DNA of 64,000 nt from Natrialba magadii ATCC 43099 (GTDB lineage Archaea > Halobacteriota > Halobacteria > Halobacteriales > Natrialbaceae), in contig NC_013922.1 of NCBI RefSeq assembly GCF_000025625.1, positions 1,240,001 to 1,304,000 on the forward strand, written 5' to 3'. A program made the position numbers and the translations under genes. Under the pieces are notes generated by a model, which did no database searches, was not told where the DNA came from, and saw nothing but the letters and a program-made list of their open reading frames with translations. This document shows positions 16,275 to 24,809 of this stretch, in pieces (position 1 is the stretch's first letter; each line of letters begins with the position of its first letter).

Positions 16275-17171
16275 ATGCAAACACACATCGTTCCGGTCGG
16301 CTTCGACTACGACCGGCTGATCGCCCCGCTCGTGCGCGATCAGATCGACGTCGACAGCGTCATCCTACTGGAGGGCGCGGTCGGCAGCGAGGCCAACGTC
16401 GAGTACTCCCGACACCTCTCGGAGAAACTCGAAACCGACTTCCGGAGCCTGCTCGGGGCCGAAACCGAACGCTTCGTCCTCGAAGACGTCTACGACTACG
16501 ACGAGGCGTTCGAGCAGGCCTACGACCTCATCACCGCCGAACTCGACGCCGGCAACGAGGTCTGGGTCAACGTCGCCGCGATGCCCCGCACCGTGAGCTT
16601 CGCGTTCGCGACGGCCGCGAACTCGCTGATGGTCGAACGCGAGGACGAACGCGAGCAGATCCACACCTACTACACGGCTCCCGAAAAGTATCTGGAGACC
16701 GAACTGGCAGAGGAGCTCCGTGAGCAGAGTCGGCTTCTCGAGGAACTCAAGAACGGCGCCGTCGAAGACGACCAGATCGACGACCGTCTCGAGAGCGCCC
16801 GCGACCTCCTCTCGGAGTTCGACGAGCGCGGCACCACGATCGGCGCGAAGGAAATCGACGGCGCGCATATCGTCGAACTTCCCGTCACCTCGTTCTCGAA
16901 CGTCAAGCCGTTCGAGGAGCTAATCCTCTACAAACTCGGTGAGGACGGCGAGTTCGACTCGGTCTCCGAACTCGCGGAGTCGCTCGCCCGCGAATTGAAC
17001 GAAGAGTACACCGACAGCTTCCGCTCGAAGGTCATCTACAACGTCGATCGCCTCGGACCGGGCGGCAAGGGGTACATCGAACGTGAGGAACACGGCAAGT
17101 CCTACCGAACCCGACTCTCCAGAATTGGCGAACTGTGGGTGCGCGCACACTCCGATTCCGAGTCAGTGTAG
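16275..17171 (+). CDS. HFX_2341/DUF6293-type regulator with CARF-like N-terminal domain and winged helix
   Basis: A 298-residue soluble protein. The N-terminal half begins THIVPVGFDYDRLIAPLVRD and contains NEVWVNVAAMPRTVSFAFATAANSLM. This Rossmann-like arrangement resembles the nucleotide-sensing domain of CARF and Csa3-like proteins. The C-terminal half (about 200-298) looks like a winged helix (LYKLGEDGEFDSVSELAESLARELNEEYTDSFRSKVIYNVDRL, then GKGYIEREEHGKSYRTRLSRIG). Haloarchaeal homologues are annotated as HFX_2341 family regulators. No CRISPR array or cas gene is present in the window, so any cyclic-nucleotide ligand and target genes are unknown. Confidence 0.8.
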   Translation: MQTHIVPVGFDYDRLIAPLVRDQIDVDSVILLEGAVGSEANVEYSRHLSEKLETDFRSLLGAETERFVLEDVYDYDEAFEQAYDLITAELDAGNEVWVNVAAMPRTVSFAFATAANSLMVEREDEREQIHTYYTAPEKYLETELAEELREQSRLLEELKNGAVEDDQIDDRLESARDLLSEFDERGTTIGAKEIDGAHIVELPVTSFSNVKPFEELILYKLGEDGEFDSVSELAESLARELNEEYTDSFRSKVIYNVDRLGPGGKGYIEREEHGKSYRTRLSRIGELWVRAHSDSESV

Positions 17172-17199
17172 GTCTCAGGTGGTATCCCACCCGCGTTGC

Positions 17200-17207
17200 A
17201 CTCCTTT
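17200..17207. repeat. left copy of an 8-bp target-site-like duplication (ACTCCTTT)
   Basis: ACTCCTTT directly precedes the GG end of the left IS-like terminus. The same 8 bp directly follow the right terminus at 22185-22192. Confidence 0.75.
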
Positions 17208-17510
17208 GGCTCTGTTGAAACCCTCACTACCTGACAAGAGAGGCGTGCTGAATATAGAGCATGAGTTCAGCACTGCAGTTTCGTTTGTATCACTCGGAGG
17301 TCAGAGAATTGATCATCCAGTAGAGTTGCGATATTTTGCTCTGCGTTCCCTTGCTTCGTTCGGCCGCTCGGCAAAGTGTTGATGAAAAGCACGTCGTCAC
17401 TACCCTCAACCGCTCCAAAATTGTGGCTTCGATGATCCTTAGCTCGCCTCTCGCACCTATTAGTGAAAAATGATCTATAGAGAGTCGAAGGAATAGGTTT
17501 CAACTAAGAA
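17208..17510 (+). mobile_element. left IS-end remnant of the RND island
   Basis: The terminus reads GGCTCTGTTGAAACCCTCA and is followed by a subterminal segment (CGTGCTGAATATAGAGC) that also occurs, inverted, at the right edge near 22120-22135. No transposase reading frame remains in the 342-nt gap between the CARF-like gene and the CopD-like gene. An internal GGTTTCAAC near 17496 is complementary to the terminus, so a short MITE-like form is also possible. Confidence 0.7.
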
Positions 17511-17513
17511 ATC

Positions 17514-17954
17514 CTACAACAAAGCAGCAACGATGAGCAACGCAATTGAGATCGCGCTTGCCCCAATAAACCACGGTTGCGCTGCTGTTGCTGCAGATAC
17601 TGTAGACTTCTCCGCAGAGATGTGCATGAGAGGACGAGAGCCGAAGTAGAGTACAATCGGTAAGAGAAACCACAACCCGACCATACTCAGTACGAGATGG
17701 CCTCGGTCCGTCGTTTGTAACGTTTCAGCAGTATAGAGCGTGCCCGCAAGATGGCCACCTGTGAACAGTAATAGCAGAACTGACGCGACTGTCACGTACC
17801 AAAACCGCCGAACGATTAGGGAGATCGCGTTCTCGTTGAGCGATTCGTTGCGAGCAGCCGGGATAACTGCACCTGCAATCACGAGGGTTCCGCCCGTCCA
17901 GACTGCAGCAAAGACGGTGTGTATTATCATGACGACATCGAAAGTCGTCATCAT
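17514..17954 (-). CDS. CopD-like four-helix membrane protein
   Basis: A 146-residue protein with four hydrophobic helices. The first, VMIIHTVFAAVWTGGTLVIAGAVIP, contains the His and the W-x-G-G pattern seen in CopD and related small membrane proteins. Helix two carries GGHLAGT, and the last two helices flank a short loop (SRPLMHISAEK). Members of this broad family bind heme or copper, or have unknown roles. The gene is divergent from the HTH regulator and lies within the island bounded by IS-like ends. Its A/T-richer codons set it apart from most genes in the window. Function is tentative. Confidence 0.65.
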   Translation of the reverse strand: MMTTFDVVMIIHTVFAAVWTGGTLVIAGAVIPAARNESLNENAISLIVRRFWYVTVASVLLLLFTGGHLAGTLYTAETLQTTDRGHLVLSMVGLWFLLPIVLYFGSRPLMHISAEKSTVSAATAAQPWFIGASAISIALLIVAALL

Positions 17955-18292
17955 TGTGGATCACTGCTCCGAGAATGTAGACGCCCGTGGTTGCAGTCAC
18001 CCTGGAAAATGATCGAATTGGCGGTTCTGCGTTGGTATTGGAACGTCTTTCGAGTAGCACATATTTCACTGGACATCATAATCGATGTCGAAAGGAGAAT
18101 ATAAGGAGAAGAGGAGACGTCCCAGAACGTGGGACTAGGGTGCAGTATTGGAAAGCTATTCGTCGGCGAATCTTCGACACTAGTCTAATGATATGGGAAT
18201 GGCCAAGACCTCTTTGACCTCTCAGCCGAAACGGAGAGTAACACCGGCGATCTTGCCCGCGAAGCTCCTGGGAATCCATTCACATCGAGGAA
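17955..18292. other. 338-nt divergent intergenic region inside the island
   Basis: No coding sequence is supported here. The segment is A/T-richer than the surrounding chromosome and probably contains the divergent promoters of the CopD-like and HTH genes; GAGAATATAAGG near 18101-18112 is TATA-like. A small hairpin, GTCCCAGAACGTGGGAC, lies near 18119-18135. Confidence 0.5.
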
Positions 18293-18748
18293 ATGAGTGA
18301 AGAAAACATCAACTGGAATCGGCTCTGTCTGATCCCGTCAAAGAGAAGTGAAATTGAATCGAACCATATAATGGGAGAGGAGAGTTCAAAGACGCACGAA
18401 GAGGCAGACATTTCCACAGTGTTGGAGTCGCTCGATGATAGCAAATGCCGGAAGATACTCCAGTCATTGTACGAGCCGAAATCTGCGAACACGCTGTGTG
18501 ATGAATGTGGATTCCCTAAATCGACCATGTATCGAAAGTTAGAGTTGCTTCGTGATGCTGATCTTGTCAAGGAGTATACAGAAGTTCGTCGAGATGGACC
18601 GAACGTAACCCTCTATGAACGAAATTTCACGAACATTTCGGTCGGAATCGACGAGGCTGACGAATTTACGCTCGAAATCGATCGGCCCGAAGAGAGCCCG
18701 GAAGACCGATTAGCAACGTTCTGGTCGGAGATGAAAAAAGAATCATGA
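18293..18748 (+). CDS. winged-helix transcriptional regulator (ArsR-like) of the RND island
   Basis: A 151-residue protein with a winged helix at residues about 42-105: VLESLDDSKCRKILQSLYEPKSANTLCDECGFPKSTMYRKLELLRDADLVKEYTEV. The start may be 18293 or the internal ATG at 18371 (MGEESSKTHEE), since the first 26 residues are not typical of the family. It overlaps the downstream 3-TM gene by 4 nt, and the RND gene follows about 190 nt later on the same strand, so local regulation of the exporter is likely by context. Codon use is A/T-rich. Confidence 0.75.
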   Translation: MSEENINWNRLCLIPSKRSEIESNHIMGEESSKTHEEADISTVLESLDDSKCRKILQSLYEPKSANTLCDECGFPKSTMYRKLELLRDADLVKEYTEVRRDGPNVTLYERNFTNISVGIDEADEFTLEIDRPEESPEDRLATFWSEMKKES

Positions 18749-19023
18749 TCGGTCCATTCGAACTACTGCTCGGGCTCGTCAAATTGGCTGTTCTCGTGCT
18801 TGGAGGGGCAGTCTCCGTGATGGCTTACAGAGCATACCTTCGAACGAAAATCGAGGGACTCCAGTACTTCTCGGCCGGGTTGTTGGTTATTACACTCGGG
18901 ATGTTCTTAGCTGGAGTTCTTCATCACGTTCTCGGCGTGTCATCAGTTGTTGGGCTTTTCATCGAGAGCTTGCTTTTCTGTGTCGGCTTCCTCATCATGA
19001 TCTTCGCGCTCTATCGGCGGTAA
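18745..19023 (+). CDS. small three-helix membrane protein (DUF7521-like)
   Basis: A 92-residue protein with three helices: LLLGLVKLAVLVLGGAVSVMAY, then GLLVITLGMFLAGVLHHVLG, then LFIESLLFCVGFLIMIFALY. The linker YRAYLRTKIEGLQYFSAG is characteristic of a haloarchaeal family that is typically encoded right after a winged-helix regulator, as here (4-nt overlap). It may sense membrane state for the paired regulator; this is inference. Confidence 0.72.
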   Translation: MIGPFELLLGLVKLAVLVLGGAVSVMAYRAYLRTKIEGLQYFSAGLLVITLGMFLAGVLHHVLGVSSVVGLFIESLLFCVGFLIMIFALYRR

Positions 19024-19211
19024 CTTCTACCCGTTAATGGGCGCACTGGCGCTTCAAATTCTGTCTGTAGTTGTCCCAGATGTTGGGACGCCACCATCAC
19101 CCCATATCAATTCCTCCCTGAGAAGCAAGTAATGCGTACTCGCCAGACAATTGCTGCGCTACCAGTACGGCCTGTGGACCTTCTCACAAGATCGGAGGTT
19201 GGAGATCCGCG

Positions 19212-21779
19212 ATGAACGGAGACATTTCAACCCGGTACGCGAATGCGATCGTCTCGCGGAGCAAATTGGTAATCGTCCTCGTCCTCGTACTGACAGCCGC
19301 TGTCACAGCAGGAGCCGTCATTGGTGATCCAGCAGACGATGATGTGAATCAATTCGAGGTCGATTCCGCTGAGACAGACGCCCAGGAAGTAATCGAAGAA
19401 CAGTACGGTACGGACGAGCAGATGGTCACGCAGATCGTCGTCCGTGATTCGAACGGTGACGTACTCACCCAAGATTCACTTCTTAAGAGTTTGCAGTTCC
19501 AACAGGAAATCTCCGATGAGGAGTCGATACACACGACACTTTCCGAGGATGGAATCGTTGGAATAGAGAACGTCGTTGCCACGGCTGCAGTGTTCGAAGA
19601 CCGAGCCGCGAGTGGCGATGGACAGTTCGAGACCAGTTCGCCGACCCTCGACGAGCAAATCGATTCGCTCGCGTCTCGTTCTGAATCGGAGTTCACCGAC
19701 CTGTTGGAAACGGTCCTCGATCCAGATGGGGATTTCCATGGAGAGGACCCTGCAGAATTCCTTCCAACATCGTACGAGCCCGGTTCGACTGAAGCCGATT
19801 CTCGAATCACGTTCGTCTTCCACAGTGACGATGCCGGTTCCGACGAGGAACCAGCGGCGGTCTTCGACGCACAACTCGAAATCGAATCGTTGTTCGAGGC
19901 GTTCTTCGACGACGGGTTCGTCTTCGGGGAGGGGATTACTGACGCGGCAAGTGCGAGCGCTATCGGAGATAGTTTCACGCTCATCACCCCTGTTGCACTC
20001 GTCCTCATTCTGTTTGTTCTCGCGGTAACGTATCGCGATGTCGTTGACGTGTTGATCGGACTGTTCGGTATTGGAACGGTGATGGCCTGGATCGTGGGGC
20101 TTCAGGGGTGGCTCGAAATTCCGATGGATTCGATGTTGATCGCCGTCCCATTTCTCTTAGTTGGCCTCTCGATCGACTATTCACTCCACGTCGTGATGAG
20201 ATACCGGGAGGCGAGAGAAGGTTCGCTAACCGAACCAGTAGCCGACGAAACAAACGGTGGATGGCAATCCCCTCGGGCTGGCATGGGCCTCGGTCTCGCT
20301 GGCGTCGTCCTCGCACTCGCAGCTGCGACGGTGTCAACAGGAATCGGCTTCCTCTCGAACGTACTCAGTCCACTTCCCGCAATTCAGAACTTTGCACTCC
20401 TCAGCGCGGGTGGGATCCTCGCAACGTTCGTCGCGTTCGGCGTCCTGATCCCTGCGATAAAGGTCGAAGTTGACGAGTTGCTCGAAACCAGATTTGGCCG
20501 AAACCGAGCCAAAGAGCCCTTCGGAACGGGAACTGGCATCGTCAATAGGGTCCTCCTCAACGGCGTGAGTCTCGTCAGGAAGGCACCTGTCGTTGTCATT
20601 CTCGTCGCATTGGTACTCGCTGTTGGCGGCGCATACGGTGCGACGGGGCTCGATACTGAGTTCAACCAGGCCGACTTCCTGCCTGAAGACGCTCCTGACT
20701 GGACACAGTCTCTCCCAGGTCCACTCGCTCCAGACACGTACACGATTTCAGAGGACGTCGCGTATCTGGGAGAGAACTTCCAGGATCGCGGGCCAAATTC
20801 ACAAGCACAGATATTGCTAACAGGCAATATAACGGATCCATCGACACTCGTCGCTATCGAGAACGCGTCACAGAACGTCAGCGGAACGAGTACGATTGAT
20901 GTCGGCGCAGACGGAACAGTTGCAGTAGAGGGACCTACTTCGGTACTGCAAACGGTCGCAAGTGAGAACGAGTCTGTGGCAGCCGCTCTGGACGAACGGG
21001 ACACTACTGGTGATGGCCTCCCGAATGAAGATGTCGAAGGCCTCTACGATGTCGTATACGATGTCGCTCCTGACGAGGCAGCGTCGGTACTTCATCGAAC
21101 GGCGGATGGCGAGTACGAATCGGCTCGGCTCATCGTCTCAGTTCGTGGTGATGCGGCTTCGCAGGATATTGCTGCGGACGTGAACAGCCTCGGTGACGAG
21201 ATAGAAACGAGTGCCTCTGTGTCGGCCGTTGCAACCGGTGGTCCCGTCACTACAGCAGTCGTTCAAGACGCACTCCTCGAAACACTCATCCCGGCATTTA
21301 CCACGACTGTCGTCGTGATTCTGGTGTTCCTCACGATCCTCTACTGGGTTCGACATAGAGAGCTCACCCTCGGTGCGATCACGCTTGCACCCGTTGTCGC
21401 GGCGCTGGCGTGGTTACTCGGAGCGATGGCACTCCTCGATGTACCCTTCAACACTGAGACGATAGTAATGACGAGTCTCGCTATTGGACTCGGAGTAGAC
21501 TACAGCATTCACGTCGGGGAACGGTTTATCGCTGAACGGCAACGACAATCCTCACTGGAGGAGGCGTTGACGAGGACTGTCGTCGGAACTGGTGGGGCAC
21601 TACTCGGAAGTGCAGCGACAACAGCCGCTGGGTTCGGTGTGCTCGCACTCGCACTTTCACCGCCACTCCAGCGATTCGGGATCGTTACTGGCCTCAGTAT
21701 CATGTTTGCGTTCGTCGCGTGCTTGACAGTGTTACCATGTCTCCTACTCGTTCGAGAGCGGCTGATCGAGTGGTTCTGA
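19212..21779 (+). CDS. RND superfamily (MMPL-type) exporter, island copy
   Basis: An 855-residue protein with the RND layout. There is one helix at residues 18-38, a large external domain (about 40-250) and five helices. These are followed by a second copy of the same pattern, with an external domain at about 440-690 and C-terminal helices. Both halves keep the sterol-sensing-like motif: LVGLSIDYSLHVVMRYRE in the first half and LAIGLGVDYSIHVGERF in the second, whose Asp residues relay protons. Family members export lipids, pigments or drugs. The protein is clearly homologous along its full length to the resident exporter at 22221-24809, but its codons are much A/T-richer, pointing to acquisition from another haloarchaeon. 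Confidence 0.93.
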   Translation: MNGDISTRYANAIVSRSKLVIVLVLVLTAAVTAGAVIGDPADDDVNQFEVDSAETDAQEVIEEQYGTDEQMVTQIVVRDSNGDVLTQDSLLKSLQFQQEISDEESIHTTLSEDGIVGIENVVATAAVFEDRAASGDGQFETSSPTLDEQIDSLASRSESEFTDLLETVLDPDGDFHGEDPAEFLPTSYEPGSTEADSRITFVFHSDDAGSDEEPAAVFDAQLEIESLFEAFFDDGFVFGEGITDAASASAIGDSFTLITPVALVLILFVLAVTYRDVVDVLIGLFGIGTVMAWIVGLQGWLEIPMDSMLIAVPFLLVGLSIDYSLHVVMRYREAREGSLTEPVADETNGGWQSPRAGMGLGLAGVVLALAAATVSTGIGFLSNVLSPLPAIQNFALLSAGGILATFVAFGVLIPAIKVEVDELLETRFGRNRAKEPFGTGTGIVNRVLLNGVSLVRKAPVVVILVALVLAVGGAYGATGLDTEFNQADFLPEDAPDWTQSLPGPLAPDTYTISEDVAYLGENFQDRGPNSQAQILLTGNITDPSTLVAIENASQNVSGTSTIDVGADGTVAVEGPTSVLQTVASENESVAAALDERDTTGDGLPNEDVEGLYDVVYDVAPDEAASVLHRTADGEYESARLIVSVRGDAASQDIAADVNSLGDEIETSASVSAVATGGPVTTAVVQDALLETLIPAFTTTVVVILVFLTILYWVRHRELTLGAITLAPVVAALAWLLGAMALLDVPFNTETIVMTSLAIGLGVDYSIHVGERFIAERQRQSSLEEALTRTVVGTGGALLGSAATTAAGFGVLALALSPPLQRFGIVTGLSIMFAFVACLTVLPCLLLVRERLIEWF

Positions 21780-22220
21780 CACGTCTTGTTGTAGTTAGGA
21801 GACGACGCACTGACGTGGTGCCACTCTACGCACTGGTGGGATTACTGAGGGCCTGTTGACTTGCCCCCTTCTTCTACTGAAATAGCCGTTGTGTAGAGCT
21901 GCAACAGTTAGCTCTGCGCTCGGTCGCTCGGCACAACGAACTTTTGCGCTGCGGGCGCGGCAGGCCGTACCTTCGGCAAAACTTCGCTGAAAAGCACTCC
22001 TTCCTCCCCTACGGTCGGTCACCGGCCAGCTCGCTCACTCTGTTCACTCGCGGTGAGTGCACAGTTCTTCTACTGTGCTGACCGATCACGCCTTCGAAGA
22101 TCGGCTCACAGTGGTACAACATTCGCGCTCTGTATTCAGCACGGCTGCTGAAACCTATCACCGATTGAGGGTTTCAACAAGGCCACTCCTTTCCTTACCC
22201 CATTATTGGTGCTCTCACAC
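21780..22220. other. right IS-end remnant and gap between convergent RND genes
   Basis: About 440 nt without a supported gene. From about 21848 the sequence resembles a non-autonomous element with terminal GGCCTGTTGAC on the left and GTTTCAACAAGGCC on the right (ending at 22184). Inside are a GCTGAAAAGCAC segment that also occurs near 17383 in the left remnant and the CTCGCTCACTCTGTTCACTCGC motif common in haloarchaeal intergenic repeats. The island ends here. Confidence 0.6.
22185..22192. repeat. right copy of the 8-bp target-site-like duplication (ACTCCTTT)
   Basis: ACTCCTTT directly follows the right IS-like terminus, matching the octamer at 17200-17207. Confidence 0.75.
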
Positions 22221-24809
22221 TCACACTCGCTCCAGCACCCGCTCTCGCAACACCAGCAGACACGGCAACACCGTGAGACACGCGACGAACGCGAAGATGA
22301 TGCTCACACCGGTCACGATCCCGAACCGCTGTAGCGGCGGGGCCAGCGCCAGCGCGAGCACACCGAATCCCGCCGCCGTCGTGAGCGCACTTCCAAGCAG
22401 CGCGCCACCCGTCCCCGTCACCGTCGCAGCGAGAGCGGACTCGAGTGTCGGCTGCTGGTCGCGTTCGGCGACGAAGCGCTCGCCGACGTGGATGCTGTAG
22501 TCGACGCCGAGTCCGATCGCGAGGCTAGTGATAACTGCTGTCTCGCTGTTGAACGGAATATCGAGGACAGCCATCGCTCCCAGAAGCCACGCGAGCGCAG
22601 CGACGACCGGCGCGAGCGTGATCGCGCCGAGTGAGAGCGCCCGATGGCGAACCCAGTACAGGATCGTCAAGAAGACGAGAATGACGACCAGCGTGACGGC
22701 GAACGCCTGGACGAGCGTCTCGAGGAGCGCGTCCTGGACGACGGCGGTCGTCACCGGGCCACCGGTCGCGATTGCCGTACTCGGGGACTGAGATTCGATT
22801 ACGCTGGCGACGCCGCGCGTGTCGTCGGCGATATCCTGCGCGGCGGCATCGCCGCGAACGCTCGCGAGTAGCCGTGCCGAATCGTACTCGCCGTCGTCAG
22901 TTCGGGAGAGCACTGACGAGACGGCCTCTTCGTCGGCCTCGTACAGCACGTCGTAAAAGCCGGCGACGTCCTCGTCTGGAAGGTCGTTCCCGCTCGTGTC
23001 TCGCTCGTCGAGTTCGGCGGCGACGGTGTCGTTCTCCGCTGCGAGGTCGTCGATAACCGAGACAGGACTGTCGATTGCGGCGGTGCCGTCCGCCTGGACC
23101 GTGATCGTGCTGTTCTCCTCGATATCGCTGGTCGCGTTCTCGATGGCGGTCAGCGTTGCTGGATCAGCCGGTGAGTCACGTATCAGTATCTGGCTCTGGC
23201 TGTCTGGCCCCTGTTCCTGGAAGTTCTCGCCGAGATACTCCGCTTCGGCACTGATCGTGTACGTATCGGGTGCGAGCGGCCCGGGGAGCGACTTGGCCCA
23301 CTCCGGCGCATCCTCCGGCAGGAAGTCGGCCTCGTTGAACTCGGTGTCGATCCCCGTGGCTCCGTACGCACCGCCAATGGCCAACACGAGCGCGAGCAGA
23401 ACGATGACGACCGGTGCCCGCTGGACGAGTTCGACGACTCCTGACAGACCGCGGTTGACCGGCCCCGTTCCCCGGCCGAAGGGCTGCTTGCGGCGGTCAC
23501 GACTGAAGCGGTTCTCGAGTAGGTCGTCGACTTCGACTTTCAGCGCAGGGATGAAAACGGCGAAGGCGACGAACGTCGCGAGAATGCCACCCGCGCTCAG
23601 GATCGCGAAGTCCTGAATCGCCGGCAGCGGACTGACGACGTTCGAGAGGAAACCGACCCCGGTCGAGAACGTGGTCGCGGCGAGGGCAAGCACGACGCTC
23701 GCGAGACCGAACTGCATCCCCGGTCTGACGCCTGCCGCGGGAGTTTCCCCATCGGTGTCCGCTGAACGGTGCGCAGCCTGCCCCGTCTCGAGTTGTCCCG
23801 TTCTCGCCTCCCGTGAGCGCATCACGACGTGTAACGAGTAGTCGATCGAGAGCCCGATCAACAGGAACGGAACGGCGATCAGCAACTGACTCATCGGGAT
23901 TTCGAGCCAGCCCATGAGGCCGCCGAGCCAGCCCATGACGACGGCGATACCGGCGATGCCGAGCAGCACGTCGACGACGTCCCTGTAGGCCGTCCCGAGC
24001 GCGAACAGCACGAGGACGAGCGCGACGGGCGTGATGATCGCGAAACTGTCACCGACCGCGTTCGACGACGCCTCGTCAGTGACACCCTGTCCGAAGAGGA
24101 ACGCATCGTCGAATCGGTCGTCGACGAGATCGGCGATCTCGACCTGCGCGTCGTAGGCTGCCTGTGGCTCGTCGTCAGGGCCGCTGTCGTCTATCTGGAA
24201 GACAAATCCGATCCGGGACTCGGCGTCAGTCGACCCCGGTTCGTACTCCGTCGGCAGGAACTCGTATGGATCCTCACCCTGCGTCTGGTCGCTGTCCGGA
24301 TCGAGCACGTCCGCGAGCAATGCCTCCACCTCGTCGTCCGACCGGGACTCGAGTGCATCGAGTTGTTCCTCGAGGGTGGGCGCGCTCGTGTCCGGTGGCC
24401 CGTTCGCCTCGGCGGCGCGGTCCTCGAAGACGGCACCGGTTGCAACGATGTTTTCGAGGGTGACGAAGCCCTGGTCATTCAGTGTTGCGTTGAGCGATTC
24501 GTTCTCCTGCACATCCTGTTGGAGACGTAGCCCCTCCAGCAGCGAGTCGCGGGTGAGGACGTCTCCGCCCTCATCGCGGACGACAAGCTGAGCGACGACG
24601 CCGTCGTCAGTCTCGTACGTTTCGTCAATCTCCTCGAGTGCGGCCGTTTCCTCGGAGTCGGTTTCGAACTGACCGATGCCGCCGTCTTCTGTCTCCCCGA
24701 TCGCAGCCCCGGCTGCGATGACGGCTGTGAGCACCAGCACGAGGACGACGACGAGTCGGCTGTGATCGACGATCGTCTCGGCGTATCGAGAGGAGAGTCC
24801 GCCGCTCAT
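22221..24809 (-). CDS. RND superfamily (MMPL-type) exporter, resident copy
   Basis: An 862-residue paralogue of the island exporter, with the same two-half topology and the motifs LIGLSIDYSLHVVMRSRE and LAIGLGVDYSIHVGERF. Long stretches of the membrane domain match the island copy almost residue for residue (for instance TILYWVRHR and GAITLAPVVAALAWLLGAM). The external loops differ more, e.g. an insertion with ETGQAAHRSADTDG after helix 4. Its codons are G/C-rich like the rest of the chromosome. It faces the island copy tail to tail across the IS remnant and has no linked regulator. Confidence 0.93.
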   Translation of the reverse strand: MSGGLSSRYAETIVDHSRLVVVLVLVLTAVIAAGAAIGETEDGGIGQFETDSEETAALEEIDETYETDDGVVAQLVVRDEGGDVLTRDSLLEGLRLQQDVQENESLNATLNDQGFVTLENIVATGAVFEDRAAEANGPPDTSAPTLEEQLDALESRSDDEVEALLADVLDPDSDQTQGEDPYEFLPTEYEPGSTDAESRIGFVFQIDDSGPDDEPQAAYDAQVEIADLVDDRFDDAFLFGQGVTDEASSNAVGDSFAIITPVALVLVLFALGTAYRDVVDVLLGIAGIAVVMGWLGGLMGWLEIPMSQLLIAVPFLLIGLSIDYSLHVVMRSREARTGQLETGQAAHRSADTDGETPAAGVRPGMQFGLASVVLALAATTFSTGVGFLSNVVSPLPAIQDFAILSAGGILATFVAFAVFIPALKVEVDDLLENRFSRDRRKQPFGRGTGPVNRGLSGVVELVQRAPVVIVLLALVLAIGGAYGATGIDTEFNEADFLPEDAPEWAKSLPGPLAPDTYTISAEAEYLGENFQEQGPDSQSQILIRDSPADPATLTAIENATSDIEENSTITVQADGTAAIDSPVSVIDDLAAENDTVAAELDERDTSGNDLPDEDVAGFYDVLYEADEEAVSSVLSRTDDGEYDSARLLASVRGDAAAQDIADDTRGVASVIESQSPSTAIATGGPVTTAVVQDALLETLVQAFAVTLVVILVFLTILYWVRHRALSLGAITLAPVVAALAWLLGAMAVLDIPFNSETAVITSLAIGLGVDYSIHVGERFVAERDQQPTLESALAATVTGTGGALLGSALTTAAGFGVLALALAPPLQRFGIVTGVSIIFAFVACLTVLPCLLVLRERVLERV

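Larger units (their letters stand above)
17208..22184. mobile_element. transposon-like RND-exporter island of about 5 kb
   Basis: A 4977-bp segment with inverted ends: GGCTCTGTTGAAACCCTCA on the left and, read inward from the right, GGCCTTGTTGAAACCCTCA. The ends differ at two of 19 positions. Identical ACTCCTTT octamers abut both outer edges, the structure left when a unit is inserted with an 8-bp target duplication. Inside are a CopD-like membrane gene, an HTH/3-TM pair and an RND exporter. These genes use visibly more A/T-rich codons than their neighbours. No intact transposase is present, so movement would have needed one supplied in trans or since lost. Confidence 0.72.
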
